DNA of 64,000 nucleotides, taken from positions 4,774,001 to 4,838,000 of the forward strand of contig NC_089443.1 in assembly GCF_026210795.1 (NCBI RefSeq), given 5' to 3'. A program made the position numbers and the translations under genes. Under the pieces are notes generated by a model. The model was given only the letters and a program-made list of their open reading frames with translations. It was not told where the DNA came from and did not search any database. Positions within the stretch are counted from its first letter, which is position 1; each line of letters opens with the position of its first letter. Source of the stretch: Rhizophagus irregularis. Lineage: Eukaryota; Glomeromycota; Glomeromycetes; Glomerales; Glomeraceae. Of the stretch, positions 22,501 to 34,185 are shown one piece after another.

Positions 22501-22770
22501 CCAAAAGCGAGGTAAGCACGTGACTTGGCGGAAGAGTTGTCAGGAAGAGAGTTGTAACGAGCAAAAAGAGTTTCTTGTTTAAGGGCGCACTTAGCGCAAA
22601 GGTCCTCAACTTCGCGAAGTTTAGAAAGAACTTCATCCCAACTCAAAGTTGAGAAGTCATGAGAAGAGGCCATAGGCCAGAGGAAGGATAAAAATAAAAG
22701 AAAATTTAATAAAAAACTTTGAAAAAAATTATTTTATTTTTATGTAAAAATTGTCGTGAGGGCAACGGGA
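19563..22770 (-). mobile_element. 3.2-kb retroelement-like insert C with long ORF
   Basis: The insert is bounded exactly by the 16-bp target word. On the minus strand it has about 97 bases of leader, a 780-codon frame and a trailer of about 770 bases ending near a polyadenylation-type signal (AATAAA at about 19590) and GTTTGCACA. Base composition is clearly less AT-rich than the flanks. No reverse transcriptase motif was found. The trailer contains a coding-like patch (19815-20070; SWISSSIIRGGSWI), perhaps the remains of another ORF. It may be an internally deleted LINE or a non-autonomous passenger. Confidence 0.7.
20334..22673 (-). CDS. Unrecognised 780-codon ORF with one amber codon
   Basis: One frame runs from the ATG at 22673 to a TAA at 20334-20336 and is broken only by TAG at 21882-21884. 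The N-terminal 263 residues begin with a helical segment (WDEVLSKLREVEDLCAKCAL) and continue Ser/Pro-rich with conserved-looking basic stretches. After the amber codon comes a region rich in Arg and aromatics, then a Cys/His cluster (GCPFCKTPAAYVMSQFRHAC, then HIH) that could bind zinc as CxxC...H/C. The C-terminal 300 residues are mixed helix/strand with aromatic pairs (FLWLLIS, SQWVLPADFVHP). No RT, endonuclease, RNase H, integrase or transposase motif is seen. I do not know this protein; an ORF1-like nucleic-acid-binding protein is a guess. Confidence 0.6.
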
Positions 22771-22879
22771 AGTTTTATCCTTTTCCGATCACTGGCTGAC
22801 GAGTTATTCAACAAAATGTTAAACATCGGCATTATAATATTTCTTGATTTACGTTTACTGCGCCATTTAACATTTTGCT

Positions 22880-23290
22880 AGATTTCTCGGTATCTAGTAA
22901 TTGTAAAAAGACGATTTATAGCTCGTTGGAATCGCCTCATCGAGACGAATCGAATGGTGGTAAGCTCATCTCTCTGTGATCAATATTGACGGAGTTATTA
23001 CTTAAAAACCATTTAATATTTTTTAATTTCGGAAATTGATCTAGTGATTGGATTTCGGTGTATCTTATACCATTAGATTCGTCTCATCAAGACGAATCGA
23101 ATGGTAGTAAGATCGTCTTTCTAGGATCAATATTGGCAGAGTTATTACACAAAAACCATTAATATTTTTTTAATTTCGGAAATTAATCTAGTGATTGGAT
23201 TTCGACGTATTTTATACCATTAGAACCGTCTCATCAAGACGAATCGAATGGCGGTAAGATCATCTCTCTACGATTAATATTGGCGAAGTT
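22880..23290. repeat. 147-bp tandem repeat
   Basis: CGAATGGTGG or close variants occur at 22951, 23098 and 23245, always preceded by the inverted pair GATTCGTCTCATCAAGACGAATC. A diverged unit at 18870-18911 contains the retroelement target. A related word (AAGACGAATCTAATGGTAGT) sits in the foldback at 42612-42992. Confidence 0.85.
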
Positions 23291-23453
23291 ACGATACAAT
23301 AAAGTTTTAAGTATAATTCTGGCTAAAATTATGTTAATTTTTGGCCGGAATTATGATATACAAATATAAGAAATTTTTTATATAGTCACATCTCTTTATA
23401 ATCACCAAATATGGACTGTCCCAAATGTGTGACTATAAAGAGAGTTGACTGTA

Positions 23454-23840
23454 TTTAAATATTGAATAAATTCAGTTTAGGTTGATTTGCAATTTTTTTT
23501 TTGATTTTAACCAGCATCAATCAGCCATCAATCAAATATGATAATTTTTTGCCAAATTTTTATTGAATTTTTATTGAATTGTCAATTTTCCATAAATCTG
23601 AAGTACCATATTTAAATATTAGGTAAATTTTAGGTTAATTTGCCATTTTGTCCAATTTTTTTTTGATTTCAACTAGCATCAATCAGCCGTTAATCAAATA
23701 TGATGATTTTTTGCTGAATTTTTATCAAATTGTTTGATTGGCATCAATCAGATATGCCGATTTGTAATATTAGCCAATTTTGGTTTTATTTTTGGCCGAT
23801 TTTCCATATGTCTAATTTTTTTAATTTTGACCAATACATC
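23454..23840. repeat. Degenerate repeats of about 150-170 bp
   Basis: CATCAATCAGCC with ATCAAATATGATRATTTTTT recurs at about 23515 and 23680, and before the element at 18540. The element at 18632 appears to lie within this repeat. Confidence 0.6.
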
Positions 23841-26086
23841 CACAGGTAGTAAACATAAGTGACAATGATTATAGTATGACAAAACTGCATCTATAATAAA
23901 ATAATAATAATAATAATAATAATCCATTTTATTAAAGTAAATAAAAAAATTTTAACTTTTTAATCAGAATAGCTAAAGTAGTAAAATAAATGCCAAAAAT
24001 TAATTTAACTTAAAATTAATTTATTTCAAAATATTAAAAAGATTCAACTAGTAATTGTTAAGAAATTTACTTTTTAAAATCATGAATTTTGGTAAAATTC
24101 TAGAAAATTCTTATAATTTTATATATAAAATTGTAAAATTATTTTAAATTTTTTTAGATTTTTCAGACTGAAATATTTTTGACTTTTAGGTTTTAATTTT
24201 AGTTTTATATGTATATTAGATTTCAATCAAAAAACTTTATAATAAATTATATTAAATATAAATATAAAGCAAAACATTAATAAATATTTTTTTCCTATTA
24301 GAAAAGTATAGCATAGTGTACTTATCATATTTGTTAATATTTTACTTTTCTGAAAACATGTAAATTATTAATTTTAAATTCATATTTAAATACTAAAGTT
24401 TTTTATTCTTAATTGATTTTTGATTATTAAAATTTAAAATTAAAATGATATGTAACTTTAATTTATAAGAATTTTCTTTAAAGAAAAATTTATATTCTTA
24501 TATATCTACTGTATATGATCTCTTTTTTACAAAAACTGTTATAATTAAAATATCTTTTTGACAATATGAAAGTAGCATATAAAAAATAATAATAGACATA
24601 GGATTATTTAACAAGAATATAAATAATATAAATGCACTTTTATATCAAAATTCAATAAATAATATATAAAAAAATCGAAATTTATTATATTAATTTATCC
24701 AATGACACCAAGGACATTGTCTAAACGACAGTGTGACAAGTGTCATTAAAATAATTTATAGATATAACTTATCAACTTGGACAAATGAATATACTGTATA
24801 TCCAGTTGGATATCCCAATTGGATATCCAAATGTCCAATCGAGCAACTTACACTGTTAATTCCAATTTTCTTTTGACAATGCATAAAATTTTTGTCATTT
24901 TTGTCGATGCATTTAGCGCGAATCTATTAATAAAATATGTAATATGTTATATCATAACTTTTATGATTTACTACATCTCGCATATATTATAACTATATTA
25001 CTATATTTAGGAGATATTTAAATTTTAAATCTATAATATATTAATTTTATTAATTAAAGAAGTTTTCTAAAAATTCATTATTTTCATTATTTAACACGAT
25101 GATTATATGCTACACAAAAACAAGTGATTTGTACAACCCAACATTATAATGCCAATATACAAATTGTGTTTGACTAAATATAGTCCCAACTTCCAAACTA
25201 TTCTCCCTAAAAATTCTTAGTTCTGATTACCGTTTTAGCGTAATTAAACAGAAAAAAGCAAGTTGGCAAAAAAACAATGTGATTGATTTGTGAAACTGAA
25301 ACTATGTTTAGCATCAAACTATAAATAACTATATTAATAATGATCTCATTGTATATAAATAAGTTGATAATCAGTCCCTTTACTCATTCTTAATTCAGAA
25401 ACAAATATCTTTTTATGAAGTTTTCATTATTTTACAAAATTTATAAATTTGTTACGTAAAATGGAATTCGCATAATTTCTTTTTCATATGAAGAGGACGA
25501 TTAAAAATTTTTTTAAAGTCAAAAAAAGAAAATTAATTCATTGGGGTTATGAAAATATTTTATAGAATGAAATTTGGGGATGTTAAAGGAATTTCGCGAC
25601 CGTCAGTGTAACACTTCTCTTTTTTACTTTTGAAATTTTGATGATATTATCCAATAAAACTTCATTCATTAACCACAGATTAAGTTAAACGCAACAAAAA
25701 TAATTATTAAATTACACAACAGGAGATAATTTTTTTTTTTTGGTAACGAAATCAATAATGAAGTCATGTTTAAACATATGAATCCCCAATATAGTAGAAA
25801 ATAATAGGGGGGTAAAAGGGACTGTCAATCATCTATATATAAAAAGATATATTTCAATTCAATTCCTGCTTTTTTTTTTCAAGACCAACCTGCTCTTTAT
25901 TTACGACTCCTTAGTTCAGTCAGGGAATATTTTGTTAATTTCTTTTTATTGAACGGTTTTATTTTACTTAAACACCAATATAGTAACTTGAACGACTTCT
26001 TTTAACGACAAACTTAACATTTGTTTAAAGTTATTTGACTGAACCTTTACGTCCCATACGTTTTTTCTATTACAAAATAATATAAT
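23841..26086. other. Long AT-rich intergenic region
   Basis: No gene is supported. A trinucleotide microsatellite (ATA)n lies at about 23896-23923. Short inverted repeats occur at about 24690-24750 (GACAC/GTGTC) and about 24795-24835 (TATCCAATTGGATA type). The last 200 bases are presumably the promoter of the next gene. Confidence 0.5.
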
Positions 26087-26850
26087 ATGTGGTGCGATAA
26101 TTGTTGTTTATTATTTCCGTTACGAGCTGGAGCCATGGCTCTTGGTGTGATAATGGCGGTAAGATAACTTAAAAATTCAATTAATTATTATTATGCATTA
26201 TGCATGTATGCTTAAACTAATCAATTGTTTCTGCGTGTTTTATGTATAATAGTTATATCAAATTGGAGCTGGAATATTTTTATTTCAATTAGGAGAATTT
26301 TTCTTTACGCTCTTTAAAGAAGCAGCAATCTATGGTGGATATGCAATGGGTCAAGGAGCGTTAGCATTACTGGCAGTTATAGCACTTTCATCAAGATCAT
26401 ATGTATTTAGCAGATTTATCTTTTTACTATATCCTGTAATAATAGTATTAGGAGCAGTTAGAGCAGGTGTAATGGTATGGTCATTAAATAAATATTCAGA
26501 TAGGATTATATGGTCATGTAATAATGGAGGAGTTAGTTGGGTTCAAGCACATGAAGAATATAATGGTTTCAAACCTCCACCAGCATTATATGATAGTCCA
26601 AAATTACCAAATCAATTTTGTACAGCTGGAGTTAAACAAATATCTAATGTTTTTGCTCTCTTCCTTGTGGTTGATTTCGTATTAATGGTAAGTATTCATT
26701 CTTTTGAGAAAAATTTAAAATAACCAATATATAATATATATTTATATATATATTTTTTTTTTGTAGCTTTATTTTTACTTCCTAATATGGCGATTTAATG
26801 TTAGATTGCAACATTATCCAGTGCAAAAGAATGATCTCGTTTATCCTTAA
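26087..26850 (+). CDS. Four-transmembrane protein, unknown function
   Basis: Three exons (26087-26158, 26253-26687, 26767-26850) join in phase with GTAAG-type donors and AG acceptors to give 196 residues. The N-terminus carries a Cys pair and a Pro-Leu-Arg motif (NCCLLFPLRAGAMALGV) that leads into the first membrane segment. Further hydrophobic segments lie at about residues 55-70, 77-100 and 152-178, with a polar loop rich in Trp/Cys/Pro (about 101-150; SWVQAHEEY, PNQFC). The tail is short and charged (VQKNDLVYP). The layout resembles small fungal tetraspan membrane proteins, but I cannot name the family. It converges on the uridine phosphorylase gene. Confidence 0.82.
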
Positions 26851-27255
26851 GCTTTAATATCATTCATTGATCGTAATGAACTTGAAACAACTTACCTTCC
26901 TTTTCTCTCATTTTTTTTTCTTATTTATCGTTATGAACAATTTACCCTTTTTCCTAAAGTATTCCCTCACGTTAAATAATAATTAAATTAACGGAGAAAT
27001 TATATTATTGTATTTTATATATGTATTTTTTTTTAATAATTTCTTTTGTATAGTATAAATACTTTTTTTTTAGTTAAATTTGTAAATTAATTAATTAATT
27101 AATAAAGGGAGGGATTAATTTTTCTTTATATAATGATAAAAAAACATTTATTATTATATAAAGGAAGATTATTATTTATTTATAAAGGAAAATGATTAAT
27201 ACAAAGGAAAATGATTAATACATAAAGGAAAATGATTATAAAGGAAAAAAAAGAA
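26851..27255. other. Convergent 3' flank of two genes
   Basis: This region holds T/A tracts and a short array of AAAGGAAAATGATTAATAC units (about 27187-27245, four copies with changes). No gene is seen; the 3' UTRs of both neighbours must lie here. Confidence 0.6.
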
Positions 27256-28491
27256 TTAATTTTGATTCCAAACACAATCATCATCATCAGGATGAACATA
27301 AATTAATTCAAAATCAACCAAAGCATTTAATACAGCTTTACCAGCAACTTTTTGTATATCATGAACTTTAACAGGACTAATAAAATCATTTGTAACCCTA
27401 TCAGCAACTACCATAGCAGCAGAAGCAGCTTTAATACTATTTTTTAATATAGTATTATTAGAATCTTTTAATGGTAAAGAAGTACTTGATTTTGCTAGAT
27501 GAAATAACATAAAAGCTTCCATCTCTAAAGAAATAGCTTCGGGATAAACATCAGAAATAGTTGAAATTAAATTTGAATTATAATCACGAAAATTTCCATC
27601 TTTACGACCTTGAGATGAATAAAATGAATCACAAGTAGCATTTAAACCAGTAAATACATTATCTTCACCAAAAGAGTTTATTAATTCCAATTCAATTTTT
27701 TTATATAATTGAGGATCAGCATGAAAAATTTTTGTAAAATTATAAGGTTTTTCATCAGTTAATTCAGATTCAATTTCTTCAGTATCAGAGAAATAATTAT
27801 AATTTCTAGTAATGGCAAAAGCAGCATTTTGTACAATTATAGAACCAGTTCTAGCAGCACCTATAGAACCACAAGTACCAAATCTTATAATAGCCAATTG
27901 ACCATCAACAACAGATCTAACTTCTCTAACAAAGAAATCCATCATAGGAAGTCCCTGGGTGAAGGAGAGATGATGCGGTGAGATGATGCGGTGAGACAAT
28001 GTGATATTGTGAGACGATGTGGTGAGACGATGAGAGATGTAAGATGATGATGTGAGGAGATGGATTAAAGATCATGTGATTTTATAATTTTTAATTTTTC
28101 TGGAAAGTAATAAAACTTACCATTCCGATTGCTATTATTGAGATAGGAACACCTTTATATTTACCGGTTATAGTTAAGAAACCCCTAGCAGAACTCAAAC
28201 GAAATAAAGGAGAATCTTTATCAAGATATTGAGCAAACTCTTCTGCTCTAGTATGATCACCAACGGTTATGATCCTATTCGCGACTAAAAATATGATAAA
28301 GTTTAAAATAAAAACATTATTTTTTTTTTTAGAAAAAAACAATAACTATTTTGATGCATACCTTCACCTCTTTTTACCTCTACATGATAAACACGACCTT
28401 TGTCAGACATTGGAAAATTCGCATTTTCCATCTTTTCTTCAAAGGTTGATGTTTTCATCTCACCATTGCTATAATTAATTAAGTTTGACAT
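27256..28491 (-). CDS. Uridine phosphorylase (PNP_UDP family)
   Basis: The enzyme splits uridine with phosphate to uracil and ribose-1-phosphate in pyrimidine salvage. Three minus-strand exons, 28491-28362, 28284-28121 and 27954-27256, join in frame to about 330 residues, close to animal UPP proteins. Visible family marks are the phosphate-side motifs TVGDHTRAEEF and RFGTCGSIGAARTG, and the nucleoside/ribose motif ISLEMEAFMLFHLA. The N-terminal 43 residues are a non-conserved lead. Intron 2 contains imperfect GATGATGCGGTGAGA repeats and stays open in one frame (MSHRIISPHH), but GTAAG and CCCAG borders and alignment to the family mark it as an intron. The Cys in GTCGSIG, where many bacterial relatives have Ser, is unlikely to affect function. 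Confidence 0.92.
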
Positions 28492-31355
28492 TATTAAAAT
28501 TTTAATTTTTTTTTTTCTAAGAAGAGAGAGAGATTATGATTTAAACTAATGATGACTCTACATAGATGGAACCTTTTTATATTGTTCCGCGTAACAATAT
28601 TAAAAAATGGTGATGATGTATCATGTGTGTATAAATATGCGTAGATCGGTTAAAATGTAACATCGGTAAAATTTTTTTACGAAAATACTGCGATTACTGC
28701 GGTAAACACTTGTTTTGTCAATTTAGACATTGACTCGTGACCAATCGAAAGAAAACAATTATAACCCTTACAGAAATCATTGCATTATGATTAACGTTTG
28801 AGAGATTTTTTCTAAAATAAGTAAAGAAAATTACAGGAGGGAAAATTTTAAGTATTAATATTATATTATATCATATGTTAAAAATAATTATTTTCTTTTT
28901 AATAAAAAATCTATTTACCGAAGTTCCCATGTATTTTTTATAAAATAAGGTTTTTTTGATTATATATTTCAAAAGGAAATAAAAAAAAGAAAAGCCACAA
29001 ATTTAAAACGCCATAATTTTTTTCCCTGGTACACTGAACCTTAATTAGGGACTATGATGTTAAACCTGAAAAAAATCTGGGATATTCATCAATAAATCCT
29101 TTTATACCAATTTTATCATTTTTAATTATTATTATTATTAAAAACATGTGAATTGTGGAATTGTGAATTGTGAATTTAATTTTAATAATTACATTTTTAT
29201 TTCTTTTCGGATGAACAATGATTAAAATAAATTTTTATTTTTTTTTATTTTTTTATTTTTATTTTTTTTTAAAACATTTTTGAAAAATAAAATAAAAAAA
29301 AATATTAAAAAATTTCATACTGTTATACTATATTAGAATATATTTTTTTTTGGCTAAATCTAGCATACTTCTTTCGAATCTTCAATTGCATAAATAACTA
29401 ACTCAAAAAAAGTATGTCATTGAATAATAATAAAAAAAATCTTTGTTAATATGCAAATAATTCAAATTTAGTGTGACTTTTTTTAAAAAAATTTACTTTT
29501 TATAAAGTAAATTTCCCAAAAATGGTTAAAAAATTTATTTTTAAATTAAAAAAAAATTTATTTTTTTCGCTTTTTTCCGAAAAAAAAAAATTTAAAAAAA
29601 TTTTTAAAAATAAAAAAAAAATAATCAAAAAAATCATCAAATATTTGGATTGGATCAATTATTTGTTTGACGAAATATACGAAAATATACGAAATATAAA
29701 TGTGAAACATTAAAATTAAATAAAAATAATGTAAGCATGATTAAATACGACATATTTTTTTTTAATCTTTGGATATTTTAAATAATAATATACTTTGGGT
29801 AGTTATCGTTATCTAAAGTATATTATAAATTCAAAAAGTATATTATAGTTTCGGAGATTATAACCCAATTTTTTTTTTATAAAAATGAAATTTGTAAAAC
29901 ATTATATTTTTATGACCGTATTTCCATATTTGTTAATTTGATTTGTTCATGTTGAATATCATGTATGGATTATCTAATTTACCAATTACATTAGTATGAA
30001 AATAGAGAGATCATAATCGAACTTTCCGCGTAAAGTAAAATTATTCTGCTGTATAAAAAAAGGGTCCTCAATGATCTACTGTAATTATCACTGGACGGTT
30101 AATATAAAGTTTGGTTGTAAAAATTATATTTAGCATATATATTTTACATTTTCGTACATTTTAGTAAATTATTTACATATTTAATTTTATCCATAGTTAC
30201 TCATTCTCATATAACAACATAATCCCGTTATTCCCGTATTACAGTATGAATTACTTGCTGATTGAATGATATAATATCCTTTTTTTTTTCATTGTATTAA
30301 TTAAAGGCTTTCCTTTTTTACCGATTTCCTATTATGAATATTAGGGAGTTTTCCGAGCAAAAAATTAAAATAATAAAAAAAATTATTTTTTTTCTTGACC
30401 TGTATTAGAAATATTATAATGTCATTTAAACATGTGGTACATATTTCCGGTCGGTTTTTATTTACTGGGTCTCTTTTTAAAAATTGAGATATTTATGCAA
30501 AACAGTTCCACTCATGCTTATTTATTTTGATGTACATTTAAATTCTTACTAACTTTATTTGGTTAAGAATCAATTGAATAGAATATTCCTTTGTTTAACA
30601 CGGGTGAACTGTTTCTAAACTAAAAAGTAAAATCTAAACAATCTTACTAAATGGTTTTTTTTATTTCGTTTTTTAAAAAAAAATATAATATAAACAATCC
30701 GAGTCAAATCTGTAACAATTAAGTCATTTGTCTCTAAATTTATCCATTTCTTTTCTCCTTTTCTTCCCTTTTGAAACGCTGTCACTGCAATTGTTACGCG
30801 CAGTATTTTTACTATATTTCCATATTTACTATATTTATTTGCCACTTTCAAATAATATCTTATTTTTATTAAGAAAAAATCACGTCTTTTACAAAGCCAT
30901 CTTTTTTTTGTTCCTTTTCATGATTTCATGATTCAGGTTTGAAAAATAAGTTTCATTTAAATTTTTTATTTCTATTTTTATTCTTTTTTTTCTACCCCTG
31001 CGAACGATATTCGGTTATATTTAGATTTGTTTCTTTTTTTTTTATTATATTTTTTTTTAAGCCACATCATATTATCATCTTCATAATCTACTTGCATATT
31101 TTTAATTTAAGCTGATACTTTATTTGGAAATCGCATTTTTTATTTACTAATGAAGAGATATATATTTATATTAAATTATAGTCGAACAAAAAAAAAAATT
31201 CAAAACTTATTTAAACCCTTCTTTAATCCCGCTTTTCCCTTTATCATTTCAATTTGTTCAAAAAAAAAAAAAAAGATTTTTTTTTAATTCCTCTCATTTT
31301 TTTTTTCGACTTTTGATATATACCACTTAATAAATTAAACTATTTCATTGCAAAA
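28492..31355. other. Long AT-rich intergenic region
   Basis: Poly-A/T tracts dominate (29100-29800 is almost pure A/T). Frames here, including 29522-29713, are Lys/Phe homopolymer readings and not genes. A TATATA box-like element at about 31316-31321 precedes the deacetylase start. Confidence 0.5.
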
Positions 31356-32423
31356 ATGCATTTGTCATTTACTTTCTTTAATTTAATCTCAGTAGCTACT
31401 TTAGCTGTGTTAGGAGGTGTATCAGCACAAGATGAAGGTCCTAATTACGTTTTCAAGTGTAAAACACCAGGAGAAGTTGCTTTAACTTTTGATGATGGTC
31501 CTTCTCCATTCACTCCTAAATTATTAGAACATTTAGCTGCTGCAAAAATTCCTGCTACATTTTTTGTTTTAGGCACAGCCGTAAAGGAATTTCCAGATGC
31601 TCTTAAAGCTGCTTACAATGCAGGTCATCAAATTGCTCTCCATTCAAATACGCATGCTGATATGAATACGTTAGCACCTGCAAAAATTTTAGATGAATAT
31701 ACAATAAATCTTAATGCTGTTAAAACTACTATTGGTATAACTCCAAAAATGGCCAGGTATGAATTATCTAATTATTTTTTTTTTTTTATTTTATATTTCT
31801 TTTTTTTTTTTTATTATTATTATCTAACTTTTTGAATTTTTTTTTATAATTTAAGACCTCCTTTCGGTAATTGTAACGCTGCTTGTGCTAAAGTCCTAGA
31901 AGGACAAATGGGCTTAAACGTAATACAATGGAATTGTGACTCTAATGATTGGCAATATGAAGGAAAAGTTGCTGACCAACCAAAACTTTTCACCAATATG
32001 CAAACAATTATTAATCCTTCCAATCCAAAGGTTGATTCCTTTATTACATTACAACATGATATTAAGGACTATAGCGTCGCTTATGTCCCCAAAATCATTG
32101 ATATGATTAAAGCCAAAGGTTACACATTTGTTACAGTAGAACAATGTACTGGTTTACAAGCCTACGTAGAAGGAAAAGCTGGCGCTGCTCCTGCTGCTGC
32201 TGCTCCTGCTGCTGCTCCTGCTGCAGGTAAAAAAGCTCCTCCCGCTCCAGCTCCAGCTCCAGCTCCAGCTCCTGCTGCTGCTGCTTATCCCTCTTCTTCA
32301 CCTGCACCTACAGCTGCTTTTGCTGAATCACCAACTCCATCATCTACCAGTTCAGCTGATAAAATTACTTCTGCATTTGGTTTGAATTTGGTTGGTTTAA
32401 TATTTGGTCTCTTGATGTATTAA
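31356..32423 (+). CDS. Secreted chitin/polysaccharide deacetylase, GPI-type
   Basis: This is a carbohydrate esterase family 4 (NodB) enzyme expected to deacetylate chitin at the wall. Two exons (31356-31756 and 31856-32423) give 322 residues. A signal peptide covers about residues 1-24 (ending VSA). All NodB motifs are present: TFDDGP (metal and base Asp), HSNTHAD (metal His pair), RPPFGN (across the splice), DSNDWQ and LQHD. A Pro/Ala repeat linker (PAPAPAPA) and a Ser/Thr-rich stretch follow. The protein ends in a hydrophobic segment suited to GPI attachment. The Ala/Pro linker is coded by GCT/CCT repeats and may vary between strains. The gene should be active. Confidence 0.95.
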
Positions 32424-34180
32424 AAAAATTAAACCAATATAATATATATATATATATAAATCAAAATAGAAAAAAAAAATACGCATTACGTGTCATTTAG
32501 CATTTTCATTTTATTAAAATTTAATTTTTATATATACATAGAAATCTAGAAATACTGTAGTTGTTTGTGGTTCTTTTTTTTTTTATAATATGGGGTTTTC
32601 GTGTTGGGTTTTTTTTTGGGGTTTTTTTTTCTTAATATTATTCCTTTCTTGTACTTAATATATTATTCTATTTTTCCAAATTTTATTATAAATAATTTAT
32701 TTTGATAATAAATTTCTAGTTCCTTTAATTTCGCGTGTGCATATTTTTAAACCTATTTTGAAAATAATTTTAAATGATAATTTTTTTTATTTTTATTTTT
32801 TGATATTTACAATTTAACAAACATTTAGTTTTTTTTAGTTATGATAATTTTTTATTTATTGAAAAATCTCTAAAAAAAAAAAAAATTAAAAAAATTAATA
32901 AATAAATAAATAAAATAAAGCAATATAATGTGTTGTATATCGATCGAAAAAAAATATATCGAAAAAATATTTTTCGGACTTCTCAATAAGATCCTCCCGA
33001 TTATGTAGAAAAAGCCGCGTGGCTTCCAGTCATACCACAGTTTCCCAGTCGAACCGTTTTTTATATTCCATCTTTTTTTCGTAAAAGGAAACCATATTTC
33101 CGGAATTAATAATCTTATACGAAATTTATCGAATTATTTACATTTTTCTTGAATAGATCCGTGAAAGGCTCATTTTTACGGAGTTTTTACAGAAATAACG
33201 GATAAAATTTTTTATAGGGTAATACGTAATAGAATTATATGCTGCTTAATTGAATACACGTCGTGACCAATAAGATAAGATTGTGATTGACTTTTGTTTA
33301 TAAACAATTATTGCGAAATGGAATAACGTCACATTATTATTGGTGTAATTCATGTAATGCTAAAATTGGACTAGTGGAAATAATGTTTTAGATTTGTGAA
33401 ATTTGAAGAAACCATTTATAAAGTATTTTGGAAAAGAGAATTAATTATATTTAACTGGAGGAGAAATTAACAAGTAGGTAGAATTACATAATCCCTAGTC
33501 AATTTTCAAAACTGGATTGTATTAGAATTAATGTAATTTCTTACATAATTAATTTTCTCTCCTATTAAAATTAACAACACTTTTTGGAAAAATGAATATA
33601 TAAAAAAAATTGGATGAAATAATCAATGGAAAAGAAGTAAATATTGGAGTAAAAAGCATAAAAAATTTTACATAATTTTTGATATTTCTATGCTGAATTT
33701 TCTGAGTCTGCTAACTTTACTGAGTCTATTAACTTCCTTTTTTGCGTCATCTTGAATAAGAAAGAAAAAAAAAAGAAAGAGAAAGGTTATACCGTTGTTA
33801 AGAAAGAAAGAGAGGTAAGCTAATTTTTTAAAAAAATTAAGTCACTTATTTGTATTCTTTTTGTCCTCTTTATTTCCTTTACAAATTATATTATAATTGG
33901 TATTATTAAGGTTCAAATTCTAATATGATAATAATAGAATATATAGATAATGGTAGTAGTTTAAAATAACATTTAAATAATAGTTTTTGATTCAATAAAT
34001 TGAAAGAAAAATTATTTATTTTATAAAAAATTAAAGATTGCTTTAATATTATTATTTTTGTATATTTATAAAAACTTCATTAGTTGTATGAATTTTACTG
34101 TAAAATTTATTAAATTTATATATAAAATAAATTATAGTAAAATTCATATTACTAAAATTCATAAAAAATAAATATCATAT
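32424..34180. other. AT-rich intergenic region
   Basis: An (AT)n run follows the deacetylase stop. Homopolymer tracts and a weak inverted repeat at about 33420-33580 (GGAGAGAAAATTAATTA type) are seen. No gene is supported. Confidence 0.45.
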
Positions 34181-34185
34181 CTGCC

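Larger units (their letters stand above)
18912..22786. repeat. Four copies of one 16-bp target sequence
   Basis: AGTTTTATCCTTTTCC occurs at 18912-18927, 19323-19338, 19547-19562 and 22771-22786, exactly bounding three inserted segments. A near match (AGTTTTATCCTTTTAC, minus strand of 42075-42090) sits uninterrupted in the related MITE, so the word belongs to the target and not to the inserts. Confidence 0.88.
18632..23451. mobile_element. TA-flanked element with CAGTCAACTC ends
   Basis: The left end CAGTCAACTCCCTCTATAGT and the right end (ACTATAAAGAGAGTTGACTG) are inverted copies. TA flanks both (18630-18631, 23452-23453). The first 280 bases match the 306-bp MITE at 42028-42333 in reverse orientation. 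The interior contains diverged 147-bp repeats. No transposase is present, so it is a non-autonomous Tc1/mariner- or pogo-type element. It is enlarged by about 3.86 kb of retroelement insertions between 18928 and 22770; without them it would be about 0.96 kb. Confidence 0.82.

Noticed and set aside
27955-28120. Upstream extension MSHRIISPHH of the last uridine phosphorylase exon
   Set aside because: It is intron sequence bounded by GTAAG and CCCAG; splicing aligns with the family and joins exon 2 in frame.
29522-29713. 63-codon ORF rich in Lys and Phe
   Set aside because: It is a reading of A/T homopolymers with no start context and no domain.
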